This document shows positions 30,483 to 40,032 of a DNA stretch of 40,032 nt, piece after piece (the stretch's first letter is position 1; each line of letters opens with the position of its first letter). Made by a program: the position numbers and the translations under genes. This stretch comes from Venturia oleaginea. Its lineage: Eukaryota > Ascomycota > Dothideomycetes > Venturiales > Venturiaceae. The notes beneath the pieces are model-generated. The model saw only the letters and a list, made by a program, of their open reading frames with translations, was not told where the DNA came from and searched no databases. The stretch lies in assembly GCA_013176395.1 (NCBI GenBank), contig JABMLP010000056.1:1-40032 (forward strand). The letters are read 5' to 3'.

Positions 30483-31488
30483 CTAAGGCAGGATCAAGCT
30501 GAAAAGCGAGCAATCTGACTTCTCCTCCATCTCATCGTAGAGTTCGTTCGTTCCGAGTGCAAGGTTTTCTGGATGGAAGATATCGTGTCCACCAGCGTCT
30601 AATAGAGATTAGTACTAGGTAGATAGTAGTTCGATAGAATGGGCGGTGTACGAACGTAAGATATCTGCTATATTGCTCGTTACGAATCCTGTTCGATACG
30701 GCCACGAGGTTCTGCAAGCTGAGAAATACTCGACCTGAGAATCCCGCTTCCTCCGGAGTCTTGGATTCTACCTTGACGAGGTCGAATGGTTTGTAACCAT
30801 TTTTACAGCTGGGGCCCTCGATGGGAATAAAATTGTAATGGCCGATGTGCTCAAGGGGCTCTCCGGCAGGCTGAAAGGGGGTATTGAGCTTCTCATCATA
30901 GCAAGCTTAGAGACGATGACTTACAGCAGGATTACTAGGCGTCTAGCATGATTGGTGTGTGAAGGTCCAGCGAGCATGACTGACGAGAAATTGTTTAGAA
31001 CAGTCTCAGAACTTCTATTTGCGGTCCATGCTATCCAGGCAGACGAATGTTGACAGTTAAAGCTGGAACGTTATGGAGGGGGTACAGGATCGGCTCTCCG
31101 AATTCACAAGGAGCAGGTTTGATGTTGATTTCGAAATATCTGATTTGCACAGCTGTAGCCGGAGATATTTTCTCAATGAAGTGTTTGGCGCATTCGAGAT
31201 CCACAGCGAAGAACCGATTCTCACGGTACAGAAGCGGTAGTGCTTCTCGTTGTACAAGCCTACATGTTCGTAGAAGAGCAGCGCAGATATGATACTCGGG
31301 GGCCTCGCCATAATCATTCGGCCGTACATGCGAACGCGTCGTTCTGTCAGAACTTCGAGTTAACTTGATTGTGTCACGAACAAGGGACCCTTGGTAGATC
31401 TGGAGCAAGAGCTATACATGATGTTAGTGGACTCTGCGCTAAGGAGAGATGGACGTACCTCAGGCGGCAGATCCAAAAACACCGCCAT
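30483..31488 (-). pseudogene. F-box/DUF7730-like gene, probably frame-broken
   Basis: Exon 1 (31459-31488) codes MAVFLDLPPE. The intron 31412-31458 (GTACGT, CTAAC, TATAG) leads to LLLQIYQGSLVRD, an F-box-like start. Next come ICAALLRTCRLVQREALPLLY and a conserved-looking ENRFFAVDLECAKHFIEKI, as in fungal DUF7730/F-box proteins. The frame stops at 31031 (136 aa), but coding-like sequence goes on: after a one-base shift IAWTANRSSETVLNNFSSVM, then, after a probable intron at a GTAAGT, GHYNFIPIEGPSCKNGYKPF. A further intron (30599-30683, GTAACG, TACTAATC, TTAG) leads to HDIFHPENLALGTNELYDE and a stop at 30483. Either the gene is damaged or I have misplaced one splice. A short 136-aa version could still be made. 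Confidence 0.5.
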
Positions 31489-31841
31489 GACGAAAGGTGG
31501 TTGTCGAATGTAAGTACGAAAATGATTATCTTTGTGGGAAAAAGTGGTGGGCCTTGGGAAAAGAAAAAAGTCACACTACGAGGAAATCGGTATCGAGAAT
31601 GGCAGAAGAGGTAGTGCAGCAACCTAGTGGCAGTGCAAATATGCAGGCACAAATGATACGCACCCAGCCTCATCTTCATCCATTAAAGTTTGGCCAATGG
31701 TACTCAGGTTCTGGAAAAAGTGCATTTTGATACAGATGAGACCGTAACATCATCTTCAAAGTGGCGTGAGCCAGTCGTTGAAGATTTCGTCCGTGACATA
31801 ACAGAGAGATACCTTTAGTCTTTCAAATCTCAATGACCATC
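31489..31841. other. Intergenic between F-box-like gene and aldo-keto reductase
   Basis: About 350 bp with only short shadow frames. It holds the upstream region of the F-box-like gene and the 3' flank of the reductase. Confidence 0.4.
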
Positions 31842-32916
31842 TCAAGCAAGCTCAGGACTATCCCCGAAGCACTTGGACATCATAGCAGCAGGATAACGCT
31901 CACCTTTTGACCCACCTACCTTCTCGATCTCTTTCCTCAACTGCTGAATATCCTGATCACTCAACTTGACGTTCACAGCTGCAGCGTTCTCTTCAAGAAA
32001 CTTGACTCGCTTTGTTCCTGGAATTGGAATGAAATCTTCGCCTTGAGCGAGTACCCAAGCCAGCACAAGCTGGCCCGTGGTGACACCCTTCTTCTTCGCA
32101 AGTTCGGAGATAGTTGACACGAGCTTGAGATTTTCGCCGAAATTCTCTGCCGAGAAGCGGGGGTGATTAAAGCGGGAGTCGTTGAGTTCGAGATGGCTGC
32201 GAGATTTGATTGTGTTTGTGAGAAAGCCGCGGCCAAGAGGTGAGTAGGCAACGATCTTGACATCCAGTTCGCGAGCAGTCTTGAGGAAGTCTGTTTGCTC
32301 CGACTCGATCTCAAGCGCGAAGGGAGAGTATCTATGGTTTGTTAGCCGCCAATCTCTTGAACAATTGAAAGAAAACATACTCCATCTGCACGGCAGCAAT
32401 AGGATGGACAGCATGGGCACGACGCAGAGTGCGAGCAGAACATTCCGACAGGCCAAGATATCGAATCTTCCCCTCCTTCTTCAATTCAGCCATGGCACCA
32501 ACCGTCTCTTCAACAGGAACCTTGTCATCAACGCGATGCTGATAGTAGAGATCGATCCTATCAGTACCCAACCTCTCCAAACTCGCAGCACAAGATTCCT
32601 TGACATAAGCAGCATCACCTCTAACAACCATGGTTCCACCCTCAAACTTGTTAGCAAACTTGGTAGCTAGAAAGATTTGGTCTCGACGTCCAGTATCTTT
32701 GAACCATTTTCCGATGAGCAGCTCGTTTGTGTAAGGACCATAGATATCGGACGTGTCCCAGAAGGTGATGCCCAGATCAGCGGCTTTTGTGAGGACTTGG
32801 GCTGAAGCAGCGTCGTCGTAGCCACCGAATGAGGTGTAGCCGAAGGACATGCCCATGCACCCCAGGCCTTGAGCGGAGACGTTGTCGGACCCGATTTTTC
32901 GTTGTGGGTATGGCAT
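31842..32916 (-). CDS. Aldo-keto reductase
   Basis: Exon 1 is 32381-32916 and exon 2 is 31842-32331. The 49-bp intron (32332-32380) has GTATGT, GCTAACA and CATAG. The product is 341 aa, a usual length. It opens MPYPQRKIGSDNVSAQGLGC. The catalytic tetrad is visible as Asp54 and Tyr59 (WDTSDIYG), Lys86 (LATKF) and His127 (YYQHRVD). The C-terminal part has the NADPH-binding IPIPGTKRVKFLEENA. A family member reduces aldehydes or ketones with NADPH, and the substrate cannot be told from sequence. It resembles the bacterial/fungal YakC/AKR13-type group. No sign of damage. Confidence 0.9.
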
Positions 32917-33782
32917 GGTGATTGATGGATGAAGTCAGTGGTTTGTGTGGTTGTAGCAGTAGAAGCAGCTCCGTCTTTTGTAGGAGTAGACGTCCTTCTG
33001 GTTGATATCACGACTATGACGAAGACGAACTTAAACGGGCCTAAGGTCAGACTAAATCCGATGCACTGAAGATCTCTGGCCATCTCTTCCGAGCCGGTTT
33101 CGGGGTGTGGCATGATAATCATGTTGCCTGTCCAGCATCTATCTTACTATGTACAATGTAATTATGGGAGGCCATGGTGAGGGGGAGATGGTGGTCAAGA
33201 TAGGGGAAGATATTTGTGGCTAGCGCCATGGATGAACATCTTCCCGCCCTTTCTCATCCTAGATCATGCCTATTGAATAGCTGCCATCTCCCTCCCCACA
33301 CTTGACCTGGACCTCACCACCCTCCCGCTTCGATAACGGCTGGCACCTTTATTCGTACTCTACGCATTTCCGTACGGAAGTTCAATTACGCCACCCTACC
33401 CTTCTATTTTAGAGTAGGCGTTGCATTGCATGCAGGATATCGAATCTCAGTTGCTAACCCCGAAAGCCGTCTATGTCGTCCGTCCTCCGTACGCTTTTAA
33501 ATCTGTCAGATTTCCATTACAAGCTACGCCGTGACATCGATTTATTTGCTGATACGTTAAAGCTTTGGCCGCTTTAACCATTTCCAACCTTTAATTATGA
33601 GTTTCTTTTTTGGAAAGGAGTTTCTCGATACATGGTTTTGGGAAAACAAGTGGCAAGCTACCAACTCCCATGTTTGTTTTTAGTCAAAGATTCACCAAAG
33701 CAATTGGAAGAGAAAGATCCAGTACATGGCAAATCATATGACTGATATGATATTTATATATACACGACCGAGCCTCAACAGT
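32917..33782. other. Intergenic, about 870 bp
   Basis: Upstream region of the aldo-keto reductase and 3' flank of the acyl-CoA synthetase. Only shadow frames are present (one overlaps the reductase from 33122). No repeat or RNA gene seen. Confidence 0.45.
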
Positions 33783-36075
33783 CTACAACCTCGCCTTTGA
33801 TTTTTTAGCGGCGGCGTCAACCTCCTCATACAACGCATCCAGATGCCCGCGGTAGTGCTTGATGACCTTGGGACGCTTCAGTTTCATCCTGGAAAAATGT
33901 TAGCACCTGTCGACTTCTCATTAACTATAGATCAGACAGAATACTCACGTTGGTGTCATCAAGTCATTCTCCTCCATAAACGGATCAAGCATTAGGTGCA
34001 GCGCTTTCGTGTACTCGTACTTATTGAGCTTGTGCTTGCTGCTAATGTCGGTGATATCCTTCAACGCTGCCTTGCGCACTCGCTCATCAATGCAGGCTTG
34101 CCTCATTGCCTCGCGATCGAACATGTCGATTTTCTTGCCCGTGATCTTGGAGGCCCATGGTGCGAACCCTTCTGGCTCGATTCCGAAGATGCCAACGAGA
34201 TGGGCCTTGTCGCTGTCACCGTGGACATAGCCGTTCTGGAGGTAACCAAGGTTCGACAGGATGATGTTCTCGATCCTTTCAGGCGAGATGTACTCACCCT
34301 GTGCCAACTTCATCAGCTGCTTGCGACGATCGATGATAGCGAAACGACCCATTGAGTCGACCTCGGCAATGTCACCGGTGCAGAACCACCCGTCCTCCGT
34401 AAATGATTCCTGGGTTTGTTTTGAATCCTTCCAATATTCGCGGAAGAGAGTTGTGCCACGGACAAGGAGTTCGCCACGAGCGCGAGGTTTATCCGAAGTA
34501 AGGTATTCCATATCAGGTACATCGCGGAGGCAAGCCTCGATACTTGGTGTTGGGCCACCACAATTGCCAGCAGTGAAATCACCAGAAAGTTGACATAAAG
34601 TGGCAGCATAGGTCTCGGTCAACCCGTATCCTTGGGCGAAGTTGTTGGCTAAACATACACGCAAAAATTGATGAAGCTTGGGATCGAGAGGCGCCGAGCC
34701 AGAAATGACCGTGTGGGCGTTTTGCAGCCCAACTTGGGCCTGGACTCGGCTGAAAAATAATGCATCCCAGAAGCGATGGACATTCGTCCTCTTGCTCTCA
34801 TCTCGGACATTGATGGCTTGGAGTTTTGTTTCCGTCGACTTTCGCGCAAGGGCACGTCGCCATGGGAGCATGCTTCCGAAAGTGGCTTCGTTGATGCGAG
34901 TACCGAAGCGGTTGAACAGGCGTGGAACACCAGTGAAAGCAGTTGGTTTGAGTACCTTCAGATCTTCGACAATTTCAGGAATGACACCGTGGAAGAACCC
35001 AATACCCGCGCCGGCAGATAGTGCAACATGTTCGCTCAGACGCTCAAAGATATGGGCGAGCGGTAAGAAGGAGCAGATGAGGTCGTTTTCCACTTGCTTC
35101 ATGAGTGTGCTAGAGGATGCGACGGCAGCCAACGCATTGCGGTGGGTGAGTACAACACCTTTCGGGTTGCCAGTGGTTCCTATGGGTGTCTTGTCAGCCG
35201 TGATCATTTCGACAAAGAATGCAGTACTAACCACTGGTGTAATTGATAGTGACCAAGTCATCCATCCGTGGTGGATTGTATAGACGAGGATGTTTCTTAC
35301 CAAGGCCTTCGAGCTCGTTGATGTAGTACAAGTGAATACCTTGTTGCTCGGCGAATTTTCGCAACAACTCAGGCTTCGACGTTCCTGCGGGCTCGTTCAA
35401 TGGTTCGAACGTGTCGACGCAGATGATGATCTTGAGGTTGGGACACTTGGGCTTCAAACTGATTAGCACTGGCAAATGGCCGACCGAGGAAACGACAAGA
35501 TGAAGATCGGCGTTGTTGATGATGAATTCGGTGGTATCAGGACCAAGCGTGTCATAAAGGGAGACGGTAAAGAGACGTTGAGACATGGCTGCCAAATCTG
35601 GAAGAGAGTCAGCTTCGTAGGGCTTCGAGACACGCAGGCTTTAGATCATACCAGTAATCTGCCATTCTGGTCTGTTTTGACACCATAGACCGATACCCCG
35701 CTGCTCCTCAGGATGACCATGCTTGGCCATGACATGGACCAATCCAGCGCCGAAGTCCTTGCGTCTGGCCTGGACGGTTTGATAGTTCATCCATTCGTAT
35801 TTACCCCAAGTGCTGGTCTTTGGTTGCCATGGACGCCATCCTAGGCAGTTGTTGTTCGGCACTTTGTTGGCCGCGTCTTCGAAAGCATGATGGCAGCTTG
35901 TAATGTCGTCGTCCAAATTTTCAAGCAGTTTGTCAGCAAAGCGCCAGTGCCTGTACACGGCACATCTTCCATCGACCTTGGAACCTGGGATTGGCACGGC
36001 GTATGGCTGACCGGAAGGTGGGGGAGGCATGAGCTCCTGCGCCCGGTGAGAGGCCTTGGATTCGAGCTTGACCAT
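33783..36075 (-). CDS. Long-chain fatty acid-CoA ligase with PTS1 (Faa2-like)
   Basis: Exons 35652-36075, 35232-35597, 33949-35179 and 33783-33888 predict 708 aa from the ATG at 36075. Introns are 54, 52 and 60 bp. Exons 2/3 join the AMP-binding loop YTSGTTGNPKGVVLTH. Other family marks are GYGLTETYA, the GWFCTGDIAEVD signature and the RRKQLMKLAQGEYISPE motif. The enzyme activates long-chain fatty acids to CoA esters, using ATP. The last exon codes a basic tail ending KKSKARL, and ARL is a good type-1 peroxisomal signal, so beta-oxidation in peroxisomes is the likely role. A 5' UTR intron (36093-36194, GTAAGT ... TTTCAG) is also predicted. No damage is seen. Confidence 0.9.
33889..33948 (-). 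other. Terminal 60-bp intron controlling the peroxisomal signal
   Basis: It runs GTGAGT to TTTCCAG with GCTAACA as branch site. If it is not removed, a TGA at 33945-33947 within the donor ends the protein at Met-Thr-Pro-Thr, without the last 34 residues and the ARL signal. Confidence 0.8.
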
Positions 36076-37090
36076 GTTGTCCAAAGGTGTAACTGAAAGC
36101 TATGTGAGGATGCTGGAAAACTGAAGATATGGGCAGTGATGGTTAGCTTCGAGACAGGATTGACGAGCTTGTGGAATGTGGTGACAATACTTACAGCTTC
36201 CGACAGCTCAATCGGGTACGATGCGGTAAATGAAAAGCCGTGGCGTGGAACTGGGCGTCATGAAGACTATAAGAGAGGTTAACATGGTCGCGCACATGGT
36301 TTTCATGTGAAGGTATTTGGGGCTGTTGAAACAGTCGCGTCAAGCAGCGATGCGGGCCTCGGCCGGTCTGATACGTCCGGATGATCCTTGTGCCTCTCAT
36401 CTACAGGGACAGTTTCAGAGCACAGCCGCCTGATGGCAGCACCGCCTTGATTAATTGTGGCGCCGATCACATCACACGCTCGGCAAATAGATCGAGTCGG
36501 ACCCTCCGTGGTGGTCAGAACATTGGCCGTGCTCCATTCCAAGGCTTGGAGATGCAGTTGCGGCTCAGCTGGACGGCTGTAGCAGCTTACGCGCCTTCGA
36601 GAGAGCGCTGATGAAGTGCAATACGTGATTTCCATTGAGGTCTGGAGTATTAGGTCCAGCTTTTCGTCCTTGATATCCTCACAAGAGCTGGCTTGGTGAT
36701 AAGAAGACGACATTCGCATTCGACGGGGATTGCAAACAAGACTTCAAAGACCTAAAGACATACCCTCAGAGAACCAGATCTGTCCCTTGAAGAGAACACC
36801 AGTCATGTACCACAATCTAGGACTCGCAGACGGTACCTAGGTTTCGATGGTGAGCCCCTGCGATTCCATGTGGGATTGAATTTGCAGCGTTCCGTTGTGT
36901 GTAAGTGAGCTTTAGACGTCGAGAGAAGTGATTGCACATCACCAATACCGATTCAAGGGTGTGTCGGGCTTGGTGCCAGGAGATTGGAGCTAGTTCTACG
37001 CTACCGTATTGTCCCTCTGTCTGTCCCAAGTCCATCACCACAGGACCATCACCAGAGGACTATCAGCAAAGGTCAATAACCACCCACGAC
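36076..37090. other. Shared upstream region of acyl-CoA synthetase and ankyrin-deaminase genes
   Basis: About 1 kb between divergently transcribed genes. It includes the 5' UTR intron of the synthetase (36093-36194). The frames seen here (for example 36303-36719 on minus) show no family features. Confidence 0.5.
36357..36362. promoter_or_regulatory. CCTCGG, possible FarA/FarB fatty-acid response element
   Basis: CCTCGG is the hexamer bound by the Zn2Cys6 regulators FarA/FarB in Aspergillus for fatty-acid catabolism genes. It lies about 280 bp upstream of the synthetase ATG. A hexamer alone can occur by chance. Confidence 0.3.
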
Positions 37091-38636
37091 ATGTCTTCAG
37101 ACTGGCCATTCGTAATTGATCCTGGGCCTACCTATACTTCAATTTCTCCTCCAAATGGCAAGTCAAGTGTCTTTGGCACCGGTGCAGTGGTGGACATCGC
37201 GACACGTCCATGTCCTCTGTCCATTCTGTCGCGAGATCCATATCCACGGTTTCGGCGGGAGCTATGACAGTCTCCATCGAGGCGCGCGATGCTGCCCAGC
37301 CTCTTACAATCTCAAATACCCTTTTTCAGTCAAGGACAACATCACAAACTACGAGATCGACAAATACAATGGGCGGTATGTGGCTATTGGCGCGATACCG
37401 CCCTCAGCAGATGCCCAGGACCTCAATGAGGGCTTGAGCAAACTCCATGTTCGTAGACCTTCGGAGCATATGGCAGGCTGGCTTCACTCTTCCTCATTCT
37501 TGGATCCTCCAAGAGATCCGAACCACTTGCCTGTGAGGCAATTTTCCGAAGTCTTTGACGACGATTTCGATACGAAGGACTTCAACAAGGTCGATCCCGG
37601 ACCAAACCGCATCATTGCATTTGGGGACATCGACTTCCTGGAGGAATTCCTCTGCAACTCGTCAGAAGCAGTCGCCTTCCTCGAGGGCATGGACGAGGAC
37701 GGCAACTCAGCTCTCATGCTAGCCGCCCGTGAGAAGTTCTCCCTAATCGTCGAGCGTCTCCTTGACTGGGGCGCTGAAGTTGACTTCCAAAACACACAGG
37801 GCAGAACTCCGTTGATGGAGGCAGCTCTTTGGGGACGACACGACAATGTTCAGAAGCTCCTCGATCACGATGCCGACAAGGACCTTCGAGACATAGACGG
37901 CCTGAAAGCTGTCGATCTTGCAAGGGCTTCATCACGCAACGCGGAAGAACGTCTGCAACGCTCAGGTCCGGACCATCGAACACATTCGGAGAAGACTTAC
38001 GCCGCAAATCAAGCGCGGAGACTGATAGTGCAACTTCTTGACGATGCTGACGATGATATTGTCCAGGGTCCAGACCTCCGAGTCGAAGGTCACCGTTTTC
38101 GCCGAAGACTGACACAAGGAAGCTTGCCAGGTATCAACCTCGTCTCGCCTACCTTTGACAAGAAGATGCAATTTCCAAACGCGGACGAAAACCTCAAACC
38201 CATCGCCTGGCTCACACGTTCAAACGACTACACTCCCATTCCAGCAATGAGCGGCAGGGATCACGGCATCACAACCACCATGGTCTCCGGACACGAGTGG
38301 ACTGAGGAGGTCATGCATATCGCTGCAACGGTCGGACACACGTGTGAGGAAAACGAGGCATTAGACCAAGGTCAGCCAGGCTACTTTCATGCCTGTCATG
38401 CAGAGAAACAACTGATTGCCTACTTTGTCAGCTCTCATGTCTTTCTCCCATCAGAGACAGAGAAGGCTGGTCGATTGCTCCAACTGGCGCTCGCTCGACC
38501 ACCTGTCATGCTGGAGCACGCGAAGATTCTGGTCGACTGGGAGCCGTGCGAGGATTGTTTCACATTTTTGGATGCTGTGAATGACGAACTGGATCTGAAT
38601 ATTGAAATAGTTGAAAGTACTGATCTTGACGGATGA
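37091..38636 (+). CDS. Ankyrin-repeat protein with C-terminal DYW-type deaminase-like domain
   Basis: My preferred model has exon 1 at 37091-37111 (MSSDWPF), intron 37112-37187 (GTAATT ... GTGCAG) and exon 2 to 38636, giving 489 aa. A single-exon start at ATG 37155 (493 aa) is the alternative. Near the start a zinc-ribbon-like CPFCREIHIHGFG is followed by HRGARCC. Two ankyrin repeats follow (SALMLAAREKFSLIVERLLD and TPLMEAALWGRHDNVQKLLD). The C-terminal domain has FHACHAEKQLIAYF (His-Ala-Glu) and WEPCEDCFTF (Pro-Cys-x-x-Cys), spaced about 50 residues: the zinc and proton-transfer residues of the cytidine-deaminase fold. The HAE-KQLIAY context resembles the DYW nucleic-acid deaminases, some fungal members of which have ankyrin repeats. 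The substrate is unknown. All key residues are present. Confidence 0.75.
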
Positions 38637-38773
38637 TTATTCAGTCTACAGGAACCGAGGGCATACCCGCGACAAATAACGTACATAAGCTCATGTTAGT
38701 ATGGCTTTCATCCTGCCTCCCACCCGCCGCTAAGAGTATGTTACTGACTGCGCTCAGTATAGTCGCTCAAATC

Positions 38774-39815
38774 TCACTCATTATACCAGGCGCGATCTTT
38801 TCTAACTTCTCTCCTCCCGGTCTCCTTGCCCTCCTCGCTCACAATCCATGGGGACGTTTTGCCATCAACACAATCGTCCAAATACATCCCATGTGTTTCC
38901 TGACCGCCATAGGCAGCCCACACCAGAGTCCGGCCGCCCTCCTCTGAACTGCGTGACATCAACTTCTTCATTCCAGCCACAAACAGCGAGAAGGCCAAAG
39001 AGGCATGGCGCATAATGGCAGTGACCACGAAGCCAGGATTGATGATGGATACGATCACGTTACCACTTTTGGTTGATGCTGTGATGTAAGACGCTAGCTC
39101 TCTCATCACAAGAAGTTCAATCATCTTAGATACCATGCACCTTCTTACCGTCAGCGTCACGATCTCTGTTTCAAGTCTGGGGAGAATACTCACCGACCTC
39201 TCATATTCCCCTTCTCTTTGATAGCTAACTCATCCAAGATTTTCTCGGCCTTTTGCTCAGGAAAACTGGTAACGTAATGGACGAAGCTGTCCGTGAACGT
39301 AAGGACCGTCTCTCTCTTGTGGGCGATGGAAGTCTCGCGAAGCTTGGGGATGAGCAATATACCGAGCAAAATGTGGAAATATTGTTGACTGTGATCGTGG
39401 AGTCGTTGTCCTCGGCCATCTCAAATTCGTGCATGTAGATGCCAGCATTCTCAACCACAACATCCAGCCTTTTCAATGTCTTTACTGTCTCTGCGAAAGA
39501 AATCGTGGACGCATATGAGGCAAGGTAAAGCTCCCACACCTCGACGGTACTGTCTGGCTTCTGTTCCGAGGCAATGATCGATTTCTTTGCTACTTCGCCT
39601 TTCTCGAGATTACGCACTGCGAGAATCACTTTGGCGGCATCGAGGCGTACGAAATGACGGGCAGCTTCGAGGCCCATACCAATGTTTGACCCGGTAACGA
39701 TGTTGGTTTGATCCAGGAAATTCTTGGTTGGATAAGGAAGTTTAGCTATCATCTGGGCGTGGAGATAGCGTGCTGCGAAAGGACCCAGGGATTGTGTAGG
39801 TTGTTTATTGACCAT
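38774..39815 (-). pseudogene. Short-chain dehydrogenase/reductase next to telomere, frame-disrupted
   Basis: The ATG at 39815 begins MVNKQPTQSLGPFAARYL. The Rossmann motif TGSNIGMGLEAARHF and VVENAG (in place of NNAG) mark a classical SDR of the retinol-dehydrogenase-like type. At about 39370 (a run of four T) the frame needs one extra base to continue with LLGILLIPKLRET. The later part runs to an intron 39141-39193 (GTGAGT ... AGAAG). Exon 2 (38774-39140) begins with CMVSKMIELLVMRELA. The catalytic YxxxK would be at this place but reads CMVSK, with Cys for Tyr. With one base restored the length would be near 329 aa. A missing base in a homopolymer may also be an assembly error, but the Tyr change would still argue against activity. 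Confidence 0.72.
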
Positions 39816-39860
39816 GATGGAGCTGAGGAGCCTCCGTCGATGAAGATGAAAAGATGTGCC

Positions 39861-40032
39861 TAGGGTTAGGGTTAGGGTTAGGGTTAGGGTTAGGGTTAGG
39901 GTTAGGGTTAGGGTTAGGGTTAGGGTTAGGGTTAGGGTTAGGGTTAGGGTTAGGGTTAGGGTTAGGGTTAGGGTTAGGGTTAGGGTTAGGGTTAGGGTTA
40001 GGGTTAGGGTTAGGGTTAGGGTTAGGGTTAGG
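39861..40032 (+). repeat. Telomere repeat (TTAGGG)n
   Basis: It starts TAGGG at 39861 and goes on in perfect 6-bp register for 172 bp (about 28.7 units) to the end of the window. TTAGGG is the usual repeat of filamentous ascomycetes. With the G-rich strand running 5'->3' outward, this is the right chromosome end. No degenerate repeat units and no subtelomeric satellite lie before it. Confidence 0.98.

Noticed and set aside
32667..33122. 151-codon minus-strand frame overlapping the start of the aldo-keto reductase
   Set aside because: It is a shadow of the reductase exon in another frame.
36303..36719. Minus-strand frame of 138 codons upstream of the acyl-CoA synthetase
   Set aside because: Its composition looks random. 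It lies in the promoter/5' UTR region between divergent genes and has no recognisable motif.
37116..37154. N-terminal extension of the deaminase gene (MILGLPILQF-like, hydrophobic)
   Set aside because: The codon at 37116 is TTG, not ATG. A splice from the ATG at 37091 or a start at ATG 37155 explains the gene better, so no signal peptide is claimed.
1..40032. CRISPR arrays, bacterial operons, secondary-metabolite cluster
   Set aside because: No spaced repeats of CRISPR type. Introns and telomere show a fungal chromosome. No polyketide or peptide synthase backbone gene lies near the SDR, reductase and acyl-CoA synthetase.

Overview
The window is the right-hand chromosome end of a filamentous ascomycete (Pezizomycotina; the class is not certain, a leotiomycete would fit). 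It ends in about 172 bp of uninterrupted TTAGGG repeats with the G-rich strand running 5'->3' to the end. Genes have short introns (about 45-130 bp) with GTATGT/GTAAGT-type donors and CTAAC/CTGAC branch points. The protein families are typical fungal ones.

Positions 1-15399 are a stack of nested transposable elements. From the left: a Ty3/gypsy element on + (entering from outside the window, 3' LTR at 3913-4148) sits inside the RNase H region of a Ty1/copia element (4149-4804). Two solo LTRs in opposite orientations, each with a perfect 5-bp target duplication, sit inside the gypsy pol region. Next is a truncated gypsy element on - (one LTR plus gag), whose LTR abuts the left tip of a hAT DNA transposon (6389-15399). 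That hAT is split by an almost complete copia element on - (8430-13977), whose LTRs differ at 1 of 173 positions. Every transposase or polyprotein reading frame in this block is broken.

Positions 15400-21412 are a transition zone: an unassigned open stretch, a decayed F-box-like gene on -, two related membrane-protein genes in tandem (the first broken), a two-exon BolA-family gene (BOL2/FRA2-like, -), and a 1.1-kb Fot1/pogo-like element with perfect 46-bp inverted repeats that has lost its catalytic domain.

Positions 22068-39815 are gene-rich: a four-exon UBR1-type N-recognin ubiquitin ligase (+), a small multi-pass membrane protein (+), a damaged F-box-like gene (-), an aldo-keto reductase (-), a four-exon long-chain acyl-CoA synthetase ending in the peroxisomal signal ARL (-), an ankyrin-repeat protein with a C-terminal deaminase domain (+), and a short-chain dehydrogenase on - with a 1-nt frame disruption. 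The ATG of the dehydrogenase lies only 45 bp from the telomere repeat.

The housekeeping genes (UBR1, BOL2, acyl-CoA synthetase) have no obvious joint pathway. The most interesting items are the ankyrin-deaminase, the intron placed so that retention would remove the peroxisomal signal, the in-frame deleted Fot1-like transposase, and the telomere joined almost directly to a gene start.
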